64,000 nt of DNA. It comes from Muraenolepis orangiensis. Lineage: Eukaryota; Chordata; Actinopteri; Gadiformes; Muraenolepididae. Below the pieces are notes generated by a model. It saw nothing but the letters and a program-made list of their open reading frames with translations, did no database searches and had not been told where the DNA came from. Both the position numbers and the translations under genes were made by a program. Location of the stretch: contig CM051013.1 of NCBI GenBank assembly GCA_027704905.1, forward strand, positions 11,519,707 through 11,583,706. The letters are read 5' to 3'. Each line of letters opens with the position of its first letter. The first letter of the stretch is position 1. Below, in pieces: positions 44,746-57,630 of this stretch.

Positions 44746-45262
44746 GCGCTTTTATCCAAGGCGCTTTACAAGTCATGCTGTGGACTGGGGGTTTAGGCGT
44801 AGACTGCGCAGGGTAACACGCTGTGATTGGTTCATGGGTGATAAAAGTTTGCCCAAAGCTTTAAACTACGCCAATATTATGATGGGTTATTAATACTTTG
44901 TTGCGCATGGTTCATTGAGGCAGATCATATCTTCATGTTGCTCACACATCAATTACTTAACATCAATTCTCAAACACAAAGATGACATTTTAAGTTGGAT
45001 ATATATTATATAGTTAGTTAGATAGTTATTATGTTAATATTTGATCATATATTTGAGTTGCCTATACCTGGCGCTCCTTCAACCGTCCTCAAACTTGACA
45101 CGTCTGGTGCATTTGGAGGGGGTAAAATATTATATCACAAATTCTCACATTTGCCTGTGATGTTTAACTCAGCGGTTTCTTGCGTAAGACACGAAAATAC
45201 ACGTAATATTTATTTAGCCGTCCGGCGGATTTATTGAGTTGGTTCACATGAACTTGCCCATG

Positions 45263-45495
<233 letters not shown>

Positions 45496-46078
45496 CACGC
45501 AAGCCTCACACACTCTTGGTGACTCAGGAGACGCAGAGTACGTGTTTGCGTAGTGACGTCACCTTCTCATATTAACATATTACCGTAAGCACGGTAGAAG
45601 AAGGTAACCGTAGTATACACAGTATAAGCAGTAGGTAAGGACGTAAATGGTACAACGTACATGTACATTCTCTACAGCCTGTTTTTAGCTAAATATAAAA
45701 ATATAATTTTCTCAATATCTGCCTTTTAGACGGGCTCATACCAGGCGGTGAACCATTTAGCTGAGCTGCTCAATCACATCCCTTTGGATAGAGTTATAGT
45801 TTGTCTACAGTTCACAACACACATGTTCATATGTTCCAAACCAGCCTACCTTCATTCGGGTGATTTAAACGGTGGTTAAGTATGATACGAACACGGGTAA
45901 CACTATAATTGAAACGTAACTTCCCCATTTTGTCTGAAGATATTTATTAACTGCTGTTTTGTTTTGATCTCTCCCCAGATATGCACGGCAATGGTGATAT
46001 TCCAGCCAATGTACAACACGTGGTGTTCGCTGCCGTCAAAATCTGTTGAGCAGTTTGATGGTTGAAGCTCATCCAAGT

Positions 46079-49000
46079 ATGACTGCCGTGTTATTTTTCA
46101 ATGTTCAATTCATGTTCATTATACTTTTTTTTTTTTTCAATCTGTATTTCATCGGCAATGCTGCAAATTGTCGCTGGGCAGAATACAAACTGGGAGATGA
46201 ATGTTGTCCTGCCTGTTCACCTGGTAAGAGTACAATATCAGAACTACTGAATAATTACTGACTGAATCAAGTTCTAATTGTGTTGAATGCAGCCCACAGA
46301 ATGTCTGAATTAGCTGGCTCACTAATTCAAGTTCTAATTGTTTTGCATGCAGCCCACATAATGTCTGAATTAACTAGCCAACTAGCTGACTAAATTGTAC
46401 TCTAATTGTGTTGCATGGTAAATGGACTGCATTTATATAGCGCTTCTACCCAAAGCGCTTTACAATTATTGCCTCCCATGCACCTATTCATACACCGACG
46501 GCAGGTGTCAGCCATGGAAGGAGACAGCCAGGTCGTCAGGAGTAATTAGGGTTAGGGTGTCTTGCTCAGGGACACCACAAACCCGTGGCTGAGGAGAAGC
46601 CGGGGATCTAACCGGAATGGGGCCAGAAAACCTTTCTGAGCTAATGCAGTCCACAGAATGTCTGAATTAGCCAGCTAATACTAGCTTGAATTAATAAGTT
46701 AATCCAAATTTGTTTTCCAGCATGGTCAATTGACAAACATTTCTGTCCAACAGGAATGCATGTTTCTGAGCACTGCACAGAATTCACCGGTACATTGTGC
46801 GCACCCTGTGAAGAAGGTACATTCCAAGATGACTACAACGGTCGTGAACAGTGCTTTGGGTGTAAGAACTGTGACACAGGTACATTTAGACTTTTTTAGA
46901 TTAATGTTTTACAAACCCCTTGATAATATGCCAAATGTCACGGTATCATGGCTCAGTGAAACACAGCCGTGAACACAAGGATTGAGTGACCGGCATAATT
47001 ACCTGCTTTACCTAACAAGTTATTGTAATCAAAAACTTCCTCAGAAAACGTTTTCATTCTCTCAGGTTGTCAGTAACTGCGTTGTGGTTGACAGGTCTCG
47101 GCCTGAAGGAGAAGAAGTTGTGTACATCAGACGCTCTGTGTGAGCCTCTGGATGGACACTTCTGTGTTGACACCAACGGAGGTGGATGTTTGGCAGCTCA
47201 GAAACACAGGGTTTGCAGTCCTGGTCAACACATCAGTCAGAGAGGTTGGTGTTAACATTCAATTATAGACAGCCCATTGTCACGGTCCAACCCAGCCCTC
47301 CCCGTCCTAGTCCTAGTTTTCCGCGGGCTTCCTGGATCCGTGATGTAGATACAAGAGATACAAGATTTTTATTGGCCATTTGTAGTACATAGGATTTGAA
47401 GTACATAGGAATTTGAAGTACATAGGAATGCTTACTCCCCATTCCCTCCCGCAGTATAAATCTCAAAAACACCATACAAATTAAAATAATATATACAATA
47501 AAATAAATAAACAAAAGAGCAACAAAGTGACTTAAATGATATGTTCATAGCATACAGAGCATAGAGGCGCTGGTGTGGTATTGTAATGGATGCTTTTATA
47601 TAGCGCTTTTATGGAACTCCGTCTGGGCCGGCTGCCTTCCCCGCCTTCACCCTCCTGAAGATTCTGCGAACCTCGGACTCGGACAGTTGTAGAACGTAGT
47701 CCTCTGGGCTGATGTGATCACACCCCATTTACCAAGCTGTATTTAATGTCTTGTGTGTTACTCATTGCTGGATTATCACCCTGATTTTCAGAAAGCCTCA
47801 TGTCTGTATCAAGCTAAGTTTCACGTTTTGTGTTCTGTTTATTGATCCATCGTGTTTTGACCATCGTCTGGATAAGACCTGGTTTTTGCCTTGCGTTTTT
47901 GTACCTCTGCCTCAACCCTCGACAACCCATTACCGATCTCTGCTTGCCTTGACCACGTTTTTGGATTTTGCCCTGTCTGTACCTCTGCTTTTGCTCAATC
48001 ACCTTTTTTTTGGTCAATACTTATATTCACACCACATCATCGTGTTTCAATAAAACATGTTTATATTGCTACAGGAACAACAGATAAAGACACAGAGTGC
48101 CTTCACTGTACTAATGGAACATTCTCCGATGGAACATCCACATCTTGCCAGACCCACACAAAGTAAGCCATCATTAGGGTTTATTTATCAAGGACACTGT
48201 GGCAGGTGGGGTGAGGGGCGGCACGATTCAAGGCCAATATGTGTCAGCCCGCTGCCCATATTAGGACTTCCTCTGTCCGTGTTCCTTTCCTGAAAGTGAT
48301 TGCTGTGGAGCTGAGTGTGGTCAGAGAGAGAGAGCAAGCAAGAGCCTAACTGACTACCCTACCTTATGCCTGACTACCCAACTTATTGTACTTTCACCTG
48401 AGTACTGGTTCAGTTCTTGGAGACTTGTGAGGGTTGAAATGCACCTTTGGCTTCTGGTGACGAGTTGTTCTCTTACCTACCTTTGTTGAACGCACTATTG
48501 TAAGTCACTTTGAATAAAAGCGTCTGCTAAATGACTGTAATGTAATGTGATGTAACCTCGCTGAAAGCCCCACTCTGGTCCGTAAGAGAACCTGCCTCCG
48601 TCTGCCTCCGCTAATAATCCTAAACATTTCCCCAGGATTACAAACTCATTCCCCTTGAACATTGACCTTTGCCCCCCTGCTGTGTTCATAAACCTTCCGT
48701 TCAAAGTTAATTTCTTTGGTTCCCTATTGGTATTCACTATTTGTGCACCGAGCCAATTTACTAGCCTGCCCCTATGATGGCATATATACTACACTACGCT
48801 GAATATAAACTTAAATGTGGTTGTCCTAATTTCAGATGTGACTCTGTGGGACTGGAACTGATGACACCAGGAAGTGATTCAACAGATTCTGAATGTGGAA
48901 AACCCGGTCTACACACAGGAATACTAGTAGTATTTGGAGATATAAAAGAGGTAAGCGTTACATTAACCTGTAACATGTATCATGGTTATGCTGAATTGCA

Positions 49001-49601
49001 ACAATGTTGTGCTCACATGTTACCGTGTTGTTTGCCACGATATAGAAACATCAACATCAACCTACTGAGATAAGCGGTAAACTCTTCCATCTCTTTCACT
49101 TCATCAATTTGTAACTGAAATGTGTTGTGGTGGCAGCGTCGTCTGCTACAGTGGCGACTGAACAGGGACCTCGCCGCACAAGACAAAAACACTGTCTCCT
49201 CGAGTGTGTGTGGTGCTGGCTGTTTTAACCTGTGAGCCTTGATTAGCGATGACCCACATTTGTGCAGCCTCACCAGCCATTAAGTCCAACTCAGGCTAGG
49301 TGAGGCTGCTTAAACCAGCCACCAACCACACACACTCCACAATATATAACTATATATATGTGTCTGTGCGGGTCTGGTTGTGTTTCTCTAGTTGTGCCTG
49401 GTTTTGGTCTGGGTGTGTCTCTGGTTTTTTCTGGTGTGTGTGTGTGTCTCTGGTTGTGACGCTAGTCTTCACCCGAGAATAACCAGCAGCAGAGCTCCAC
49501 CACTGGGCTTCAGTCTTCAGAGTGTTTCTGCCTGTGGAGGCTGGATGTCCTGACTCTCTTCTGATCTTCTCTTCCAGAAGCTAAACCAACGACAACGATA
49601 A
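46079..49601 (+). CDS. tnfrsf14-like: B4: HVEM-like TNF receptor lacking a transmembrane segment (predicted secreted)
   Basis: Exons 46079-46223, 46754-46879, 47095-47244, 48075-48162, 48836-48950 and 49578-49601 total 648 nt (215 aa). A 6-bp in-frame deletion in exon 3 gives LCTSDALC where B2 has LCTETSDALC. Four cysteine-rich repeats are otherwise complete. Exon 5 carries the same 58-nt loss as B2 (GILVVFGDIKE), so no helix remains, and the last exon encodes KLNQRQR. The GC-box first exon and about 0.7 kb of upstream sequence are missing; only the CRE block remains, or else transcription comes from B3. A secreted decoy is inferred. An in-frame ATG at 46058 is possible. Confidence 0.78.
47350..47715 (-). 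mobile_element. Shortened LINE in B4 intron 3
   Basis: The LINE tail and the RT fingers segment are present, but sequence jumps at GCTGATGT/GATCACACCCC (about 47716), dropping about 360 bp found in B2 and B5. Confidence 0.6.
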
Positions 49602-49896
49602 AGCATCAGAAACTGGAAGCGTTAGAGTGAGCTGTTTCACATACAAAAATATACACACGCAAAGAGGGACAATGTATGAATCAACATTTAACAAATGTAA
49701 AAAAATTACTTAAGTTAGCCAAAGGCTAGTTTTCATCATACAATAATTTGTACACCTCCACCAAGCGTGGAGAATAGGAATAAATGATTGGCAGGGTCTC
49801 TCTAAAAAGATTAAGGAACACGAATTCTCTCGCTCTCATTTGGCAGCATGTGTCGTGTATGACGTGGAAAAATAATCTGACCATTGACGCGCAATT

Positions 49897-50543
49897 TATA
49901 CAGAAAGTTCCTACTGACCCTACTGTTTAAATCAGATGTATATTATACATACAGTTCCTACTGACCTTACTGTTTAAATCAGATGCATATTATACAAACA
50001 GTTCCTACTGACCTTACTGTTTTAATCAGATGTATATTATACAGAAAGTTCCTACTGACCCTACTGTTTATATCAGATGTATCTTTATACAGAAAGTTCC
50101 TACTGACCCTATACTGTTTAAATCAGATGTATCTTTATACAGAAAGTTCCTACTGACCCTATACTGTTTAAATCAGATGTATCTTTATACAGAAAGTTCC
50201 TACTGACCCTATACTGTTTAAATCAGATGTATCTTTATACAGAAAGTTCCTACTGACCCTATACTGTTTAAATCAGATGTATCTTTATACAGAAAGTTCC
50301 TACTGACCCTATACTGTTTAAATCAGATGTATCTTTATACAGAAAGTTCCTACTGACCCTATACTGTTTAAATCAGATGTATCTTTATACAGAAAGTTCC
50401 TACTGACCCTATACTGTTTAAATCAGATGTATCTTTATACAGAAAGTTCCTACTGACCCTATACTGTTTAAATCAGATGTATCTTTATACAGAAAGTTCC
50501 TACTGACCCTATACTGTTTCCAAAAGATGCCTGAAAAAATAAA
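49897..50543 (+). repeat. 50-bp minisatellite in the B4 3' region, with AATAAA
   Basis: About 12.5 units of the same sequence as at 23131. The last eight are nearly identical, a sign of recent expansion. AATAAA follows at 50538-50543. Confidence 0.9.
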
Positions 50544-50903
50544 CATTTAAAAAAGTGGCCGCGATGTCTATCCCATGTCACTCTTATTGATTTAGGGGAG
50601 GGGGCGGGGCCCCATGGTCCGACCTGCGGGGGAGCCCCGAAATATTGCGCAACGCCACTGAATGAATGTCTAATAATATCACCATTATTCAGCTTGTAAA
50701 GCGTTAATGTGTTGCCTCCTCCTTACACTATCGTATGTAAATTATTTAAAGCCTACATTTTTGCATCTAAGCAGTTTATCAACATGTTCAAAACAATGTT
50801 CCATTAATTTCAGTCATGATAGCAAATCACTCACTATGTTCACTTGTTATTTTGTTGGACATGATGTTGACAAGTTGATACATCAGACGAGGTTGGTGTA
50901 AGG

Positions 50904-51342
50904 GTCTACAGCAGGGGTTCCCAAAGTGGGGGTCGCGGGACCCCGAGGGGGGGGTCGCGAGATGATTTCAGAATCCTCTTCATGTGACCTGAGGATTATT
51001 AATTTTTATTATTTTTATTTATTTTTTATCATTTGTATTATTATTGTTAATAATAACGTGAGTGACAAATAAAGGAATTCTGATTCCCACAGATTCACGA
51101 CAGTATCATCAATCCCCCCAAGTCCCCGTTGAACTTCACGATGTTCGCGATCGCGACATACCCCCCCCGTTGAACTTCACGATGTTCGCGATCGCGACAT
51201 ACCCCCCCCCCCCCCCGTCGGACGGTGATAGTGGGGGGGTCGCCAGTCTCCAGCACTGTTATTTTGGGGGTCGCGGGCTGAAAAGTTTGGGAACCCCTGG
51301 TCTACAGAAGGTCCAGTTGTGATAGACACGCTTCGCCACTGC
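50904..51342. mobile_element. hAT right-end fragment replacing the A3 promoter region
   Basis: It runs from CTACAGCAGGGGTTCCCAAA to CACGCTTCGCCACTG, with C and G runs. It joins GTTGGTGTAAGG (the 7620 equivalent) directly to CAGTACGGTAAGTT (the 9395 equivalent). About 1.8 kb present in A1, including CTCF-like motif, CA/TA tracts and promoter array, is missing. Confidence 0.7.
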
Positions 51343-52043
51343 AGTACGGTAAGTTAAGCGCTCTCCAGTTTAAGTCAACAATAATATGCTCGTCAATATA
51401 TTTAAAAAAAGTTTAAAAAAATAATAAAGTCATTTGTTTATAAGTTAAGCATGTATTTTTAACTATAACGTGTATTAACAATGGTGTTAAATGTATGCTT
51501 TCGCTTTTCCGCTGGTTAGTTAAAGAAACGGGTTTCAACATTCTGGCTCCTGTGAAGTGGTCTTTACATGTCTTTGAAAAGTTGTTGAATTAAGTGTAGG
51601 CCTATTTTGATGTAGTTCACCGAGCTGTAACGTTGTCGTGGATGGCAGTTTAAAGGCTTTTAAATATGGTGCTACGGGTTATACTTTTTTCCGACTCATT
51701 ACGTCTCAGGCACCACAATATGGTCGGTTATAAATAAAACAATATCTGAAAAAAAACATTTCTTAATCCATAATACTGAAATTTGTCGAGTGGACCCAAA
51801 TGCACCACAGAGACAGAGACTGGAGAGACAGAGAAACGTTCCGCCGCTAGGGGTCAGTAGTGGCCTGCGTTACAGACCTAGGCCTGTACATGTATTACTA
51901 TTTCATAAATGTGGTTTTGATTCGTCTTGTAATTTGTCAATTGTTGAATCAGTCATATTCCTTAATAATGGCTGCACACATGACACTTAGTAAAGCTTTT
52001 ACATTTATTAACCGCTGTATTTATTTTTGTCTCCCAAAACTGC

Positions 52044-54203
52044 ATGGCAGTGATGACACGACGAACAATGTACAGAATATATTTAGTCCTGTTTATGGCA
52101 AGCCATGCATTAGCAAACTGTCCCCCGGATGAGTACAGAGTTGGAGGTGAATGTTGTCCAAAATGTCCTGCTGGTAAGAGCCAAATATCTGAACTGTTAA
52201 ATGTATGAGTTAAAAAATGTAATCTGATTCAATAAATACTAATTAATTTGTATGAAACCAGTTGAAATAGGACAAATTCAACATTCTCAATATTTCCACA
52301 CAACAGGAAATTATGTGGAGAAGGATTGCTCACATACAGACAGAACCAGAGTGCAAACCATGTGAACCAGGAACCTTCAAAGCTGGCCTTAATGCCCTGA
52401 AGCAGTGCTCTAACTGTACACGGTGTGACGCAGGTACAGGCTACCCCCAGATCTACTGTTCACCATTAACCGTTAACATTATATTGTTCATGTTCGTTCA
52501 GAGAGGTTGTGTATGTTGTCTCAGGTTGTCACTAACTGCGTTGTGGTTGACAGGTCTCGGCCTGAAGGAGAAGAAGTCGTGTACAGCAACATCAGATGCC
52601 CTGTGTGAGACCCGGGACGGATACTTCTGTGTTGACCCCAGTGGAGGTGGATGTTTGGCAGCTCAGAACCACCGTCTGACTTGTAGTCCTGGTCAATACA
52701 TCAGTCAAAGAGGTCGGTGTCTACATCTAAACATCAACGTTAAATCACAGCGTCCAAACATGGGGCTGTACTTTATTTTACCCCCACAGCCTACTTTAGC
52801 ATTCAATATGTTGTCGTCTACTATTATCAGGTAGTCATAAGTACACCCATATCAACTTTTTACAATACAGGGAGGCACAATCAGACAGATTATTGATATG
52901 AACCATCCCCCTTACAAAGGCAATGACTTTAGTTTGGACTTAAAGAGTGAAAAGGAACACAATGGAAGACCGGAGAGGAACGTGGAATCAATTAAACATC
53001 ACTGCAACAAAGAAGGAATTAGTGGATTGTTTAATGAAATGAGTCAGGCCAACACACCCTTACAAAGGAAAGGAGTTATAACTGATAATACAATTCAATA
53101 AAACATGGAAACATGTTTTAATTAATTTTTCTACAGGAACACCAGATAATGACACAGAGTGCCTTCACTGTACTGACGGAACATTCTCAGACGGCACATC
53201 AACGTCTTGCCAGACCCACACAAAGTAAGTGTATGTATGTATGTATGTATGTATGTATGTATGTATGTATGTATGTATGTATGTATGTATGTATGTATGT
53301 ATGTATGTATGTATGTTAGCTTTGTAACAGAAGCCAGCCGGTGGTGCTGTGCAGTGAAGTAAACCTCACTCCCCGGCGATGAAGCTACAGCGTGGGCTTT
53401 AGCTTCTCACGTTAGAGCGTCGCCTCTCAGACCTCTGGTTGTGTTGCTTACTGCATTGTAGCAGCATGTACAAGATACAAGATACAAGAATACATACAAA
53501 TACTCCCCATTCTCTTCCGCAGTATAAATCTCCAAAACAACACCATGAAAATAAAAATAATATGTACAATAAAAATAAGCAAAAAAAGAGCAATGTACAT
53601 GTTTTTTAATTTTTTTTACAAAAATCTTTAAAAGCATTTAAAGTGCCAGTAGTGCAGCAGCATCATGAATACAGTGCAGTAACTGTGATGAGTCCAGAAA
53701 GTCCAGCAAAGTATGTAAGTGTAATGTTAATGACATGTTATATAGGTGAAATGTACAGGCCTTTAGAGAGACCACTCACACACCACCCACTTGCTGAACT
53801 CCATCCTTCTCTCCTCTTTTCTCACGTCTTCCCTCTAATTGGCTCCTCTCCCCTCATTGGACCGCAGAAAGTTATCATACTTATCCCCAGCCCATCTCTC
53901 TCCATACGCGTCATGGCTGTGCTGAGTGAAAGGCGCCTACTAAACGTAACATGTGGTTTGTGTCCTTTGTATTTCAGATGTGAAACTGTTGGACTCAAGC
54001 TGATAAAACCAGGAAGTGATTCAACGGATTCCGGATGTGCAGAAGACAGTCCAGACATAGGACAAGTATGGGAAGCAATAGGAAAAGGGGGAATCTTAAC
54101 AGTAATCTTCGCTTTTCTGTTTGTTGGCTTTTTTATTAGGCTTTTCTTCTTTAATGATGCTGGAAGAAACAAAACTCATCATCTGGTGTCAAATGTTCCA
54201 TAG
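52044..54203 (+). pseudogene. tnfrsf14-like: A3: HVEM-like receptor with frameshift in exon 2 and missing promoter array
   Basis: Exons 52044-52173, 52307-52433, 52554-52712, 53137-53224 and 53978-54203 are all recognisable with normal splice sites. Exon 2 is 127 nt because ATTAC is deleted between AGAACC and AGAGTGC (around 52347). The frame then ends at TGA 52363-52365. Exons 3-5 are undamaged and would resume if exon 2 were skipped, since exons 2 and 3 both begin in phase 1. The upstream CCAAT/GC array is also absent. Both defects together suggest a dying copy. A sequencing or assembly error at the deletion cannot be excluded. Confidence 0.8.
53228..53316 (+). repeat. (TGTA)n tract beside the exon-4 donor of A3
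   Basis: About 22 TGTA units begin four to six bases after the donor at 53224/53225. Matches the tracts in A1 and A2, but the lengths differ. Confidence 0.9.
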
Positions 54204-54938
54204 CATTATATTTGAGTTTGTAGCATGGAGCCCTCAAACCCACCAGAGGCCCCAAGCTGCCATTTGCCTTTTCTTGTTTTTGCTTTGGTGCGTTTTGCCT
54301 ACATGCAGCCATTGGAAAAATCCAATGTGTGTGTGTGTGTGTGAGGGGGGGGGGGTGCTGCGGCCCGACGGCCTGGAAGCCCTGTCTCATACCGTCTCCA
54401 GGCAGGCACACACCGAGGGACACATGGTAGCCTTCTCATACCGGTTCGAGTCCTTGGTTCGCCGTGTCACATCGCGAATTTAGAGCGTAAATATCAGCCT
54501 AATATCTAATATATTTTTTAAAGCAAAAAAGAGACACATTTCACTTTCCTGGTGGACAGTCATTATTGTAAAACGTGTTGCTAAACGTTGGCGAACAAAC
54601 ATATTGTAACCGAGCGTTGGCGCTGATCTTAAATCCAGAGTCTCGATTCGAAGACAGAGTTGGAGAGAAGACAGACTTGGCTTTACTTCGATCGGTCACT
54701 CCGGAAGCTCGTGAGTGACCAGGAATATCTTGTCAATCTACGGAAAGCCGCGAGGGGATCAAATGCATTAATTTCACTCGACCTGCTCACCTGATAACAA
54801 ACGATACCGTTCACTTAATAGTTCATCGATTAATACTGACCGAACATTGAACATACATTCTATTGGTTTGTAATGTGTTTATCATTTGCACATATATATA
54901 TATACTGTGTATATATATATATGTGTATGTATATATAT
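54204..54938 (+). other. A3 3' flank up to the hAT insertion
   Basis: Same as the A1 and A2 flanks. The last 100 bp are the sequence that forms the left palindrome arm below A2. Confidence 0.6.
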
Positions 54939-56609
54939 CAGTGGTGAAGCGTCAGGGCCTTCAAGGTATTCAGTGAAGACCCTGGAACTCTCAGATGAAA
55001 CCATCGAATTAATTGTATTAATAAAATGTAATACAATTTAATAAAATGTAATACAATTGAAATAAAATTAATAAATGAGAATCGTATCTGTGTTGTTATC
55101 TGTTATATTACAGTTACGTTGATTTGTTTGTCTTTCTTGGTCCATGCACGACGCATTTGAGTGGTTTTGTGTTGGAAAAACAATGCAACCAATCAGATAT
55201 TTTTCTGGGTTGCTGGGAAGAATATCCTTCAACCAAAGTACTCCCGCATACTTTGGCCCTTAGACTGAATGAGAGCGTACGTTTGGATTGACAATTTGAT
55301 CAACCAATCATATAGTGATTTGTAGTCAATGGGCGTATTCTTTCAGATTTCCCCGCAGCTCAATAGGGAGCTATAATGTGCAAGGTGGCTGGAGCGAGAG
55401 TGGATCTAGCGTAGTGCTACGTTATTTCTACGTAGGATTTTACGTCAAAATGGCAACAGGCGAAGATGATGTCGTTGCAGATTTATTGTCGGAACCATTT
55501 TCAAGACGACCATTCAATGTAAAGATGGACATTATTAAAAAAAGGCCGTCCAACGCCTGACAATCTTGAGCTGAATCAAGTTGTTAAAGCAGATTATGTT
55601 CGCCATTTTCAGGCTAGCAACTGGGAAAGATACTAGCCACAAGAGACTCTACTGCTGGGACCGACCAGAGGGCAGGGAATTGGAAAGGCAACTTATTTTG
55701 GATCTGAAAAGCGATCAGCTTTATGACCTGATGGTGGTCGCACCATTCACCCAGAAGGACAGGAGAATGGATTTGGACTTTAAGTGAACATCATTGGTGA
55801 GTGAGACTCATTTGTCTTTGCTGGTTTTGTCGCAGTGTTGCATCTCGTTGAGCTGGTTGTTGCATTTTGTTTCCACACATTTGTTGACTGATTAGTTAAT
55901 GGCTGACTTGGGTTTGTTAAGCATTGTTGTGCATTTAAATTGAGAGTTTGGACTTGATCTTTCTTTGCATCCTTAACGTGAAAAGACTTAACGTAACTAA
56001 GAGTTACAAAACCGCGATCAATAATCACCTAATTTGCATAGGTCTTGTCATTAGCACTTTCACCTTTTCACTTACATTTTGACAGGTGAAAGTGCCAATG
56101 ACAAGTGGTCTACAGCAGGGGTTCCCACAGTGGGGGTCGCGGGACCCCGAGGGGGGGGGGGGGTCGCGAGATGATTTCAGAATCCTCTTGATGTGACCAT
56201 GAGGTTTTTATTTAATATTTTTTATTTTTTATTATAATTTGTATTATTATTATTATTATTGTTAATAATAACGTGTGAATAGATATTTTTATTATGTAAG
56301 TCCGTTTAATATGTAAGGGTGACGAATAAAGGAATTTTCACACGCGATTACCCCCCCCCCCCTTGGACTTCACGTTGGACCCCCCCCCCCCCCCCCCCCT
56401 TGGACTTCACGTTGGATCCCCCCCCCCCCCCTTGGACTTCACGATGTTCGCGATGGTGAAGATCTGTGCACACGTTGTTTTTAATGTTCCAGTCCCTCCG
56501 GTGGTAGTGTGTGGGGGGGGGGTCTGTTATGTTGGGGGTCGCGGGCTGAAAAGTTGGGGAACCCCTGGTCTACAGAAGGTCCAGTTGTGATAGACACGCT
56601 TCGCCACTG
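54939..56609 (+). mobile_element. hAT element with 8-bp target duplication
   Basis: Left end CAGTGGTGAAGCGTCAGGG and right end CACGCTTCGCCACTG are imperfect inverted repeats. ATATATAT flanks both sides (54931-54938 and 56610-56617), though in a TA-rich site. It contains the transposase N-terminal relic, an inner hairpin near 56050-56105 and poly-C/poly-G runs with three copies of CCCTTGGACTTCACG. Confidence 0.8.
55451..55787 (+). pseudogene. Damaged hAT transposase N-terminal fragment
   Basis: Begins MATGEDDVVADLLSEPFSR, then shifts frame at DIIKKRPSN because of an extra base in an A run, and has a deletion after NWERY-equivalent sequence. The last part resumes KSDQLYDLMVV. Counterpart of 24651-25010. 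Confidence 0.6.
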
Positions 56610-56617
56610 ATATATAT

Positions 56618-57600
56618 ATATACTGTATATATTCTGTTCATGCACTTTATTTCTGGCAACCCTTTATATTGATTATTCTACAGATTATTGTATAATCTAA
56701 ACACTTTCTAATCAACATTCAATCATTGAATATGCTAGCAGGCAAAGGAGTGATTATGACTTCATAATGGGCGTATGTAGCAGCCGCAATGGAAAAAGCT
56801 CAAGGGGTCGATCTCACAGAACCGCGTCTTCGTTTTCCCGTTGACGAGCGGTTATTTTAACATTTCTTTGTTTTTAAACGTGTGGACCATCAACGAAGGC
56901 AGCTCAGCACAGGTGTACCGTGTACCAGGTTGGCATAAGATAGGAAAATAACGTTCATTAGGGCGGTTCATTACGCTCAGTGATCGGCCCACTGTTTTTA
57001 CAGTGAGATGTGTATGTTGTGTTTAGCTTGCATTCATTTGGATGTGTTATTCAATGGAAGGAATCAAACATTTTAAATAAACATTTTAAAGAAAATCTGT
57101 CTCACTGAAATGTGTTCCTAAATCGAGTCTAAAATCGAGTCTAAATCAGTTCCAATCCAAATATTTCTTGTACATAGATATCCAAATAGTTTAATAGATA
57201 AATGATGGAGGTAAAGACTGTCTTTTAACCTGTAAATTTAAACTGTAAATTATATTATATTACCATGCACTTTACTGCAATATTTGCACTCTGGTTAGAT
57301 GCTAACTTATTTTCGCTGTACTGTACTTGTGCTGTACAATGACAATACATTTTAATCGAATCTAATCTAAACATGTCATCGCTCTCCAATGACTTTGTAT
57401 TGTGAGAAGGTGCCTCCTGGTCATTTTCGTTTTCTAATAAAAAACGGAAACATGTCTAAAAGCTGTTGTGTGACATGATGTATTACCAGCAAGGTAAATA
57501 ACATTTATTTTCGGTTTGGCAGTTTGTAAAAATGTATTTCCGGGTTCTTTATCTTGTTGGTTGAGCATCCTGTCTCAAAGCAGCTTTTAGGCATATTTCA
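56618..57600 (+). other. Spacer A3 to the TACTA array
   Basis: The first part is the sequence that forms the right palindrome arm below A2. A LINE tail lies at about 57262-57370 and AATAAA near 57077. No gene is seen. Confidence 0.5.
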
Positions 57601-57630
57601 GTTTTTTGTTAGTCTAGATCTATTGTCTGT

